13,540 bases of DNA from Erysipelotrichaceae bacterium (lineage in GTDB: Bacteria; Bacillota_I; Bacilli_A; Erysipelotrichales; Erysipelotrichaceae), in NCBI GenBank assembly GCA_016302195.1, contig JAEDOA010000030.1, positions 1-13,540 on the forward strand, given 5' to 3'. Position numbers and translations under genes: made by a program. This document shows, in pieces, positions 1 to 5,710 of the stretch. The first letter of the stretch is position 1. Each line of letters starts with the position of its first letter. The notes under the pieces are model-generated. The model saw only the letters and a program-made list of their open reading frames with translations. It made no database searches and had not been told where the DNA came from.

Positions 1-1073
1 TTGGTACTCTTGAAATGGTCCGTGACGAAAGTTATGAGGATTATGATCAAGATAGTACTTATTGCGATGTTGTTTATGTAAATGGTGAAGATAAGTTAAT
101 TGTTACTTATTCTTATCAGCAGTATGAAAATCTAGATGAAGACAAAATAACTGCTTATAAGTACAAATTAGCTAATGGCCAAATATTAATAAGTGAAGTT
201 GAAAATGCTGATATGGCAACTATTACAAGTGGGTATAAGCAAATGATGGCTGACCAATGTATGCCAATCTTTAATTTAGCATCATCATTGATTATTTTAG
301 CAATTTCCCTAGCAGTAGTATTATTCTTCTCTTTAGCATTTACAACATATGAAAAATGCTGGTTCTTATCGATAATGGTATTAGCTACTATCTTTTCAGT
401 TATATTCCCTGAGGAAAGTGCTAATGGTGTTAACGGTATAGTAATCATGCTGCTGTATCTATTGGATACTTTCCTGAATATCTTGTGCGAGTTGTTGATT
501 TCAAAACAATCAAGATACAACTTCTTGGTTTCAGTGGCAGTTGAGATAACTGAAATTGCAATTTGTATAGTATTAATGTATCGTTTTGCGACAATGGCAA
601 CAACCTTATTCTTCTGGTTGCCAATTGATATTCTAAGCTTTATTAATTGGAGCAAGCATAAGGATGATGACCAAGAGGAATTAACGATAGTTAGAAGATT
701 AAAAGGCTATCAGGAAGTGTTGGTAATACTGGCAATAGTATTATGGACTGTAGTGGTTGGCTATTTGCTAAGTGGGCTGGATATTCAATCAGACTTTATT
801 ACAAACCGTTCCTTAGAGGTGGCGATTTGTTATATTGATGCCTGTGCTTCAGCTGTAGGTGTCGCAAATGGATTATTTATCTTATTTAGATTTAGAGAAC
901 AGTGGATTGCCTGGTATATTTGTGCAGCACTGGAAACAATTATTAATATCTTAAGTGGTCAATATGTCTTATTGGTATTGAAGCTAGGCTATTTTACAAA
1001 TACAACATATGGCTATATTAAGTGGACAAAGTATATCAAATCTCATAAAGAGGAGAAATTGACAGTATTTTAA
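1..1073 (+). CDS. pnuC: PnuC-like nicotinamide riboside transporter, 5' end cut by window
   Basis: Integral membrane protein, probably importing an NAD precursor such as nicotinamide riboside. The frame is open to the left edge and the first ATG (position 15) has no Shine-Dalgarno sequence, so the real start lies upstream. Counting from that ATG, residues 1-82 are hydrophilic and acidic. About eight hydrophobic segments follow, at roughly 85-109, 116-131, 139-162, 169-189, 194-211, 234-254, 267-291 and 298-323. PnuC-like stretches are FFWLPIDILSFINW (199-212), the EQWIAWYI segment (296-303) and the TTYGYIKW end (330-337). Typical PnuC proteins are about 200-250 residues, so the hydrophilic N-terminal part is extra. 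The family call rests on remembered motif resemblance; the substrate is inferred. No convincing terminator separates it from efp. Confidence 0.68.
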   Translation, partial: GTLEMVRDESYEDYDQDSTYCDVVYVNGEDKLIVTYSYQQYENLDEDKITAYKYKLANGQILISEVENADMATITSGYKQMMADQCMPIFNLASSLIILAISLAVVLFFSLAFTTYEKCWFLSIMVLATIFSVIFPEESANGVNGIVIMLLYLLDTFLNILCELLISKQSRYNFLVSVAVEITEIAICIVLMYRFATMATTLFFWLPIDILSFINWSKHKDDDQEELTIVRRLKGYQEVLVILAIVLWTVVVGYLLSGLDIQSDFITNRSLEVAICYIDACASAVGVANGLFILFRFREQWIAWYICAALETIINILSGQYVLLVLKLGYFTNTTYGYIKWTKYIKSHKEEKLTVF

Positions 1074-1082
1074 TAGTTTTGT

Positions 1083-1111
1083 TTGTCTATAAACAAGATT
1101 ATTGATATAAT
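1083..1111 (+). promoter_or_regulatory. Sigma-A-type promoter of efp
   Basis: The -35 box TTGTCT (1083-1088) is separated by 17 bp from a perfect -10 box TATAAT (1106-1111). A TG dinucleotide at 1103-1104 makes an extended -10. Predicted transcription start is near 1118, leaving a leader of about 33 nt before the efp ATG. Confidence 0.7.
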
Positions 1112-1150
1112 TATTACATTAAATTAAAGAATATATAGGGAGTAAATTAT

Positions 1151-1708
1151 ATGGCAATTGAATCAGGTGATTTTAGAACAGGTTTAACTGTTATTGTAGA
1201 TGGTGATCCATGGGTAGTTGTTGATTTTCAACATGTAAAACCAGGTAAGGGAGCCGCTATCTTAAAAACAAAGATGAAGAATTTAAAGACAGGCTCAACT
1301 CAAGAAAGAAATTTCAACGCATCAACAAAATTTGAACAGGCTAATATTGAAAAGAAAACAGCTCAGTTCTCATATGCTGCTGATGGTGTTTATTATTTCA
1401 TGGATATGGAAACATATGATACTTATGAATTAAGTGAAGAACATATCGGATTCAACAAATATTTTATCGTTGATGGTATGGAAGTATCATTAATGTTCTT
1501 TGAAGGAGAATTGTTATCAGTTTCAGTTCCTGAAAAGGTTGAATTAACTGTTGCAGAAACAACTCCAGGTATTAAGGGAGCTCCTACTAGCCAAACTAAG
1601 GATGCTGTTACAGATACCGGACTGGCAATCAGAGTACCTCAGTTCATTGAACAGGGAGAAAAGATTCTAGTATTCTCATCAACTGGTGAATATTCTGGAA
1701 GAGCTTAG
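1151..1708 (+). CDS. efp: Translation elongation factor P (EF-P)
   Basis: EF-P binds ribosomes stalled at polyproline stretches and stimulates peptide bond formation. The 185-residue length and three-beta-barrel plan are standard. The KOW-like domain covers about residues 1-65, with the tip loop FQHVKPGKGAA at 26-36. Lys33 in PGKG is the residue that enters the peptidyl-transferase centre and is modified in many species. The loop matches the one I recall from Bacillus subtilis EF-P, where the equivalent Lys32 carries 5-aminopentanol. The C-terminal OB fold ends in the family-typical TGEYSGRA. The start is fixed by AGGGAG (1137-1142) 8 nt upstream. The stop codon TAG lies inside the stem of the following terminator. 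An SDR gene follows immediately and may encode a modification enzyme (inference). Confidence 0.97.
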   Translation: MAIESGDFRTGLTVIVDGDPWVVVDFQHVKPGKGAAILKTKMKNLKTGSTQERNFNASTKFEQANIEKKTAQFSYAADGVYYFMDMETYDTYELSEEHIGFNKYFIVDGMEVSLMFFEGELLSVSVPEKVELTVAETTPGIKGAPTSQTKDAVTDTGLAIRVPQFIEQGEKILVFSSTGEYSGRA

Positions 1709-1723
1709 AAATAAGCTCTTTTT
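1699..1723 (+). terminator. Intrinsic terminator overlapping the efp stop codon
   Basis: A perfect stem pairs AGAGCTTA (1700-1707) with TAAGCTCT (1712-1719), closed by a GAAA tetraloop (1708-1711) and followed by a T run (1719-1723). One further A-T pair (1699/1720) extends it. The efp stop codon TAG is 1706-1708. Translating ribosomes would cover the stem, and the downstream SDR has no obvious separate promoter, so partial read-through is likely. Confidence 0.8.
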
Positions 1724-1730
1724 ACTAATT

Positions 1731-2477
1731 ATGGCAAAAGTAGTTTTAGTTACCGGTTCTGCTAAAGGAATTGGTAGAGAAATCATAATAGAGCTGGCAA
1801 AAGATGGTTATGATGTGATTATCAACTATTTGACCTCGGAAAGTGAAGCATTTAAGCTAAAGCAGGAAGTGATGGATAAATATCATGTCAATTGCCTGGC
1901 AATAAAATGTGATGTTTCTGATGAAAACCAGGTTGATATGATGTTTCAACAAATTGAACAGCAGCTTTCTTCAGTTGATATTCTGGTAAATAATGCCGCA
2001 ATAGATTTGTCAAATCTGTTTTATCTAAAGGATGCTAAGCAGTTTAGAAGAACATTAGATGTCAATGTTGTAGGAGCATATAATTGCGCCAAAAGAGCAT
2101 ATAAAAAGATGCTGGATAAAAAGTATGGCAAGATAATAAATATCAGTTCGACAAATGGCATTAATACTTATTATCCAATGTGTTTTGATTATGATGCATC
2201 AAAAGCAGCTTTGATTTCTCTTACTCACAATCTCGCTATTCAATGTTCACCATATGTCAACGTTAATGCGATAGCACCAGGCTTTATTGGTACTGAAAGT
2301 GAATTAGATGGCTATGATCAGCAGTTTTTACAACAGGAAACCGAAAAAATACTGCTTAAACGCTATGGAAAACCTCAGGAAGTGGCTTATTTGGTCAAGT
2401 TTTTAATAAGCGATCAGGCTCAATTTATTAATAATAGCGTTATCAGGATTGACGGCGGTCAACTATCAAGCACGTAA
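1731..2477 (+). CDS. Short-chain dehydrogenase/reductase (FabG/YmfI-like), possible EF-P modification enzyme
   Basis: A classical SDR of 248 residues with a Rossmann fold using NAD(P)H. The cofactor motif TGSAKGIG is at 8-15, the NNAA motif at 87-90, the structural Asn at 112, the catalytic Ser at 139/140, and the YDASK active site gives Tyr154 and Lys158. PGF (193-195) and a DGG near the C-terminus are also family features. I chose ATG 1731 because MAKVVLVTGS is the normal SDR beginning. The frame is open back to a GTG at 1686 inside efp, but those 15 residues resemble nothing in the family. No Shine-Dalgarno sequence precedes 1731. It sits directly after efp. In B. subtilis the FabG-like SDR YmfI completes the aminopentanol modification of EF-P, so the same role is a reasonable inference; a fatty-acid or sugar reductase remains possible. 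Confidence 0.88.
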   Translation: MAKVVLVTGSAKGIGREIIIELAKDGYDVIINYLTSESEAFKLKQEVMDKYHVNCLAIKCDVSDENQVDMMFQQIEQQLSSVDILVNNAAIDLSNLFYLKDAKQFRRTLDVNVVGAYNCAKRAYKKMLDKKYGKIINISSTNGINTYYPMCFDYDASKAALISLTHNLAIQCSPYVNVNAIAPGFIGTESELDGYDQQFLQQETEKILLKRYGKPQEVAYLVKFLISDQAQFINNSVIRIDGGQLSST

Positions 2478-2499
2478 AAAGGCGATGGTTCGCCTTTTT
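2476..2499. terminator. Bidirectional terminator between convergent genes
   Basis: A perfect 10-bp stem pairs AAAAAGGCGA (2476-2485) with TCGCCTTTTT (2490-2499) around a TGGT loop. With A and T runs on either side it can work in both directions. It overlaps the stop codons of the SDR gene on the plus strand and of the PLP enzyme gene on the minus strand. Confidence 0.85.
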
Positions 2500-3751
2500 A
2501 ATTTTGTTTGATATTTGTTAAGGCAAGAAGGATTGATAACTTTCCATATTGATAGGAAAGGCCGCCCTGCATATATAAAGTATATGGTTCAACCACAGGG
2601 GCATCAGCTGATAATTCAATAGTGCTGCCCTGGGTAAAACTACCAGCCGCCATAACTTCATCAAAAGGATAGCCTGGCATTGGTGCTGCCATTACTTTAA
2701 CAAATGAATCGATTGGAGAAGATGACTGTATTCCCTGAGTAAAGTTTACAAGATTTTCTTTACTATTGAGTTGAACTGTTTGAATGATATCAGTTCTTTC
2801 CTGATTATATTTTGGAGAAACATTATCAAATCCTAGTTTTTCCAGCATATAAGCGGAAAAAATGGCAGTTTTTAAGGCCGAATTAACGGCTGTAGGGGCA
2901 TTAAATACTCCTTTAAAGAAGGAATTGTTTAAATTGAAATTTGCGCCCTGTTCTTTGCCGATACCAGGAGCAGTTAATCTTTCAGCAACTAAGTTGACTA
3001 AATCGCTATTTCCAGCAATATATCCTCCTGTAGAGGCAATTCCTCCTCCCAGATTTTTCATAAGTGAGCCTACAACTAAGTCAGCTCCAACATCTCCTGG
3101 TTCTCTTTTCTCGACGAGTTCGCCATAGCAATTGTCAACCATGATGATAACTTCATCATTTACCTCTCTGATTTTTTTGATAATTCTTTCTATTTTGTCA
3201 ATGGATAGTGATAGACGACTAGAATATCCTCTTGATCTTTGTATTTCTATTAGTTTTATATCATTTTTCTTTACTCTTGCAATGATTTTTTCATCATCAA
3301 AATCATCATTGATTAAGTCTATTTGTTCGTATTTAACTCCATGAGCCTTTAGTGACTGTTTGGAATCACCAATGATTCCTATCATTTCCTGCAGGGAATC
3401 GTAAGGCTTGCCGGAAATTGAAATCATTGTATCGCCGTATTTTAATATGCCTGAAAAGCATAAATACAAAGCATTTGTGCCGCTACTGATTTGTGGCCTT
3501 ACTAGGCTATCCTGGCACCCTAAAATTGTTGCGAATATTTTTTCCAGCTTATCTCTTCCACTATCGTAATTACCGTAACCATTTATATCAGCAAAATCAG
3601 AATAAGATACTTTATTGTCGATAAAAGCTGACAATACTTTATTGGAATTATATAGGGTTATCTCATCTATTTTATTAAAAATATCTGCTAAATCCTGATC
3701 AGCTTTTTGGCCGAGTTGTAAAAGTGATGGATTAATTTTGTCTAAAATCAT
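2498..3751 (-). CDS. PLP-dependent enzyme of the methionine gamma-lyase / aluminium-resistance family (YnbB-like)
   Basis: A fold-type I PLP enzyme of 417 residues, matching in length and motifs the family annotated as aluminium resistance protein or methionine gamma-lyase-like (B. subtilis YnbB). Visible features are the DSGRDKLE segment (63-70), the phosphate-binding ISSGTNAL (88-95), MVDNCYGE (204-211) with the Asp expected to contact the pyridine nitrogen, and SLMKNLGGG (229-237), in which Lys232 should form the Schiff base. GYPFDEVMAAG and MQGGLSYQYGK occur near the C-terminus. The actual reaction of this subfamily is poorly defined; C-S lyase activity is an inference. The start is supported by GGAGA (3761-3765 on the minus strand) 9 nt upstream. 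It lies 48 bp behind the Crp/Fnr gene on the same strand, with its own likely promoter in the gap. Confidence 0.88.
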   Translation of the reverse strand: MILDKINPSLLQLGQKADQDLADIFNKIDEITLYNSNKVLSAFIDNKVSYSDFADINGYGNYDSGRDKLEKIFATILGCQDSLVRPQISSGTNALYLCFSGILKYGDTMISISGKPYDSLQEMIGIIGDSKQSLKAHGVKYEQIDLINDDFDDEKIIARVKKNDIKLIEIQRSRGYSSRLSLSIDKIERIIKKIREVNDEVIIMVDNCYGELVEKREPGDVGADLVVGSLMKNLGGGIASTGGYIAGNSDLVNLVAERLTAPGIGKEQGANFNLNNSFFKGVFNAPTAVNSALKTAIFSAYMLEKLGFDNVSPKYNQERTDIIQTVQLNSKENLVNFTQGIQSSSPIDSFVKVMAAPMPGYPFDEVMAAGSFTQGSTIELSADAPVVEPYTLYMQGGLSYQYGKLSILLALTNIKQN

Positions 3752-3781
3752 CTAACTATTCTCCAATCTAATGTCTATAAC

Positions 3782-3810
3782 ATTATAAACCAATACTGCT
3801 TAGATGTTGA
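3782..3810 (-). promoter_or_regulatory. Probable promoter of the PLP-enzyme gene
   Basis: On the minus strand a perfect TATAAT (3787-3782) lies 17 bp downstream of TCAACA (3810-3805, four of six matches to TTGACA). The -35 box falls inside the end of the Crp/Fnr coding region. Predicted transcription start is near 3775, giving a leader of about 24 nt that contains the GGAGA ribosome binding site. Confidence 0.45.
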
Positions 3811-4477
3811 AATTGTTTTGCTTGCAATGCTTTAATAAAATATCTGAATTAACAATGAAATACTTACCATTGATTTTCTTTAGTGCACCTTCTTCAACAA
3901 AAAGGCTGAATACTCTATTTGTATGTCTATAGCTGCCTCCAATCGAGTCAGCGCAGTTTTTAACCGTAACGTTCAATTTCCCATTGTTGTTGACCTGCAA
4001 AAGGTAGCTGGCTAGTCTTTCCGTAATAGTTGCGGAAAGAAAGGCTGTTATGCTTCGATCGAGCGATTGAACTTTTTCAGAAAGAATATCAATCACATAT
4101 CTTAGAAATTTGTTATCGTTTAAGATTTTTTCTCTATTGGCTTCTAAAGACAGACCTAAACAATAAACCTCGCTAATTGCTTGTACTGAAGCATCTGGAT
4201 CCTGTTGATGCAAAGAGGCAATTTCACCGAATACAACTAAATCACTAGCTATTCCAAAAGGAATTAGTGCTCCTGATTCTGTTAAGCAAATAAACCGGGC
4301 AGTTCCGTCAACTAAAAAGAACAAATATTTTGATTCATAGCCCTGCTGAATGATAAATTCGTTTTTCTGAAAATAGAATAATTCAAAGGAATCATTATAA
4401 TTGTTGCTGAAAAGAGAACTTATTTTGTTTGTTTTTAGATAATGATTCAAGAGTTTTTTGTCGTTAACTTTCTTCAT
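3800..4477 (-). CDS. Crp/Fnr-family transcriptional regulator (YeiL-like)
   Basis: A 225-residue DNA-binding regulator. Residues about 30-115 form a cyclic-nucleotide-binding-type beta barrel, including the NEFIIQQG turn (39-46) and FGEI (83-86). A dimerisation helix covers about 117-150 and a winged HTH about 170-205, with a recognition region SYRHTNRV (182-189). In E. coli CRP the phosphate of cAMP is held by an Arg-Ser pair after the GE motif. Here that site reads DPDASV, so cAMP binding is not supported. There is also no N-terminal cysteine cluster of the FNR [4Fe-4S] type. The SYRH-type recognition helix recalls YeiL, which in E. coli lies among nucleoside-utilisation genes (from memory). 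It is divergent from the nucleoside ABC operon and is its likely regulator. It has no visible Shine-Dalgarno sequence and may be leaderless. Confidence 0.87.
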   Translation of the reverse strand: MKKVNDKKLLNHYLKTNKISSLFSNNYNDSFELFYFQKNEFIIQQGYESKYLFFLVDGTARFICLTESGALIPFGIASDLVVFGEIASLHQQDPDASVQAISEVYCLGLSLEANREKILNDNKFLRYVIDILSEKVQSLDRSITAFLSATITERLASYLLQVNNNGKLNVTVKNCADSIGGSYRHTNRVFSLFVEEGALKKINGKYFIVNSDILLKHCKQNNFNI

Positions 4478-4483
4478 AAAATT

Positions 4484-4492
4484 ATTCTAGCA
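4484..4492 (-). promoter_or_regulatory. Extended -10 promoter placing the start site at the Crp/Fnr ATG
   Basis: On the minus strand TGCTAGAAT (4492-4484) is an extended -10 element (TGn plus TAGAAT, five of six matches). The usual 7-nt distance puts transcription start at about 4477, the A of the start codon. No good -35 box is present, which is tolerable for an extended -10 or an activated promoter. Confidence 0.45.
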
Positions 4493-4511
4493 TAAACCCC
4501 TAAAAATAGGA

Positions 4512-4531
4512 CATATGACATATATCATGCG
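4512..4531. promoter_or_regulatory. Crp/Fnr-type operator dyad in the divergent control region
   Basis: ATGA (4515-4518), six bases, then TCAT (4525-4528) form an inverted repeat with the half-site spacing of Crp/Fnr operators (TGA-N6-TCA). The centre, 4521.5, is about 44 bp upstream of the Crp/Fnr start codon and about 45 bp upstream of the predicted plus-strand start site. It could therefore serve both promoters. Binding is inferred from layout. Confidence 0.5.
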
Positions 4532-4554
4532 GAGTATTTTTAATAATATATCAT

Positions 4555-4560
4555 TATAAA
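4555..4560 (+). promoter_or_regulatory. Probable -10 box of the nucleoside ABC operon
   Basis: TATAAA lies 32 nt upstream of the lipoprotein start, with no recognisable -35 box at the correct distance. That pattern fits a promoter needing an activator bound at the dyad near 4521. The exact hexamer is uncertain because the surrounding sequence is very AT-rich. Confidence 0.35.
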
Positions 4561-4575
4561 TGAGTGTAATACTCA
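4561..4575. promoter_or_regulatory. Second dyad TGAGT-N5-ACTCA over the predicted start site
   Basis: Perfect 5-bp arms TGAGT (4561-4565) and ACTCA (4571-4575) flank GTAAT. In addition GAGTATT at 4532-4538 is the inverse of AATACTC at 4569-4575, so the related half-site occurs on both sides of the -10 region. It may be a repressor operator or a small leader hairpin. Confidence 0.35.
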
Positions 4576-4591
4576 CAAGAAAGGAAGAAAT

Positions 4592-5650
4592 ATGAAAAAA
4601 TTATTGTGCTTAGTTGTTGCTTGTATGCTTGTATTGACAACTGTTGGTTGTACAAAAGAAAGTGGCAATGATGATCAGAATCCTTATGCTAAATACAAAG
4701 TAGCTATGGTTTCTGCAACTGTTGGAACTGATGAATTTATTCTTCAGGCATTACGTCAGGTTCAAGCAATGTCTCAAGAGTATGGATTTACATTCACTTC
4801 TCTTGAATGTGCTAATAATGATGACTGGGATCTAAAGGCAAGAAAAGCTGCAGAAGAAGGTTATAATTTAATTGTTGGTGTTGGTTGGAATGCTGCTGCT
4901 CCTTTTTCAGCATTAGCAGATGAGTTTAGCAATGTTTCATTTGGTGTAATTGATACTGCTGCTGAAAATGAAAAGGTAATGAGCATCAAGTATAATACAA
5001 CTGATGGCTGTTATGTTATGGGTGCTATGATTGCTGCTGCTTTCCCAAATGATAAAAAGTTTGGATATATTGGCAATTACCAAAATCAGTCAAACTTTGA
5101 ATATAAGTATGGCTTTATGGAAGGTGTTAAATCTTTAATTCCAGACGCTCAATTTCCAACAGCTTATGCTGACACATATGCTGATACATCTGCAGCATAC
5201 AATAAAGCAGTAGAGATTGCCGCTCAAATTGCTGGTGAAGGTCATTTTATTATGGGCTCAGTTGCTAATAGTGCAAATGCAGGAATCTATCAATTCGCTC
5301 TTGAGAAGGCTGCACAAGGAAATGATTATATCTATACATCAGGATTATCTGTTGACCAAACAACAGCTGACAATCCTTACATTCTTACAGGTTTGACAAA
5401 AAATACCGCTATTGCGATGAAACATATTGTATCTGACTTCCTGCAAGATGGTAAGGTTACTGGAGGAGTTACTACTTTAGGTGTTAATGATGACGCATTC
5501 TGCGTAGTAGGAATCAACTTTGACGCTAATTTCCGTAACAGTGATATTATTACAGATGATGTACTTGCTGCTGGTAAGAAGGCTGCGCAAGATTTAAAAG
5601 ATGGTAAAGTTGTATTACCATATGTTATGGAAAACGATTATCAAGGTTAA
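4592..5650 (+). CDS. BMP-family lipoprotein, nucleoside-binding protein of ABC transporter (NupN/BmpA-like)
   Basis: Extracellular substrate-binding lipoprotein of 352 residues. A short positive N-terminus (MKK) and a hydrophobic core precede the lipobox TTVGC, with lipidated Cys20. The mature part has the two-lobe BMP (PF02608) pattern. It includes a VGVGWN segment, a TTDGCYVMGAMIAA helix, KFGYIGN with the following helix (FMEGVKSL), an SVDQT-type segment, and a C-terminal LKDGKVVLP. Relatives bind purine nucleosides (PnrA; B. subtilis NupN for guanosine). The usual N-terminal DxxFN motif is replaced by TVGTDEFILQAL, so the ligand may differ. AAGGAAG (4581-4587) lies just upstream of the ATG. 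It is the first gene of a five-gene operon and is set apart from the ATPase gene by a strong hairpin. Confidence 0.9.
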   Translation: MKKLLCLVVACMLVLTTVGCTKESGNDDQNPYAKYKVAMVSATVGTDEFILQALRQVQAMSQEYGFTFTSLECANNDDWDLKARKAAEEGYNLIVGVGWNAAAPFSALADEFSNVSFGVIDTAAENEKVMSIKYNTTDGCYVMGAMIAAAFPNDKKFGYIGNYQNQSNFEYKYGFMEGVKSLIPDAQFPTAYADTYADTSAAYNKAVEIAAQIAGEGHFIMGSVANSANAGIYQFALEKAAQGNDYIYTSGLSVDQTTADNPYILTGLTKNTAIAMKHIVSDFLQDGKVTGGVTTLGVNDDAFCVVGINFDANFRNSDIITDDVLAAGKKAAQDLKDGKVVLPYVMENDYQG

Positions 5651-5661
5651 TTGTTTTTATG

Positions 5662-5689
5662 GCGGGTAAATTGGATATGATTTACCCGC
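5662..5689 (+). terminator. Intercistronic hairpin, attenuator or mRNA stabiliser
   Basis: A perfect 10-bp stem pairs GCGGGTAAAT (5662-5671) with ATTTACCCGC (5680-5689) around an 8-nt loop. No solid T run follows, so termination should be partial. Such hairpins after the binding-protein gene commonly raise its level relative to the membrane components. Confidence 0.6.
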
Positions 5690-5710
5690 TAATTTGTTAT
5701 AGGAGAGAAT

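Noticed and set aside
155..655. Long minus-strand open frame opposite the PnuC-like gene
   Set aside because: Antisense shadow of a coding region, with no ribosome binding site and no recognisable domain.
1079..1096. Possible hairpin TTGTTT / AAACAA after the PnuC-like gene as terminator
   Set aside because: Only six A/T-rich pairs, no T run after it, and it overlaps the better supported -35 box of efp.
1686..1730. GTG at 1686 as start of the SDR gene
   Set aside because: It would add 15 residues unlike any SDR N-terminus and overlap efp; MAKVVLVTGS at 1731 is the normal family start. It is kept only as an alternative for coupling.
3800..4477. True cAMP receptor or oxygen-sensing FNR
   Set aside because: The Arg-Ser phosphate-binding pair is missing and there is no N-terminal cysteine cluster for an iron-sulfur cluster.
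4478..4591. Purine riboswitch upstream of the nucleoside transporter
   Set aside because: The space is too short and the conserved three-way junction sequences are absent.
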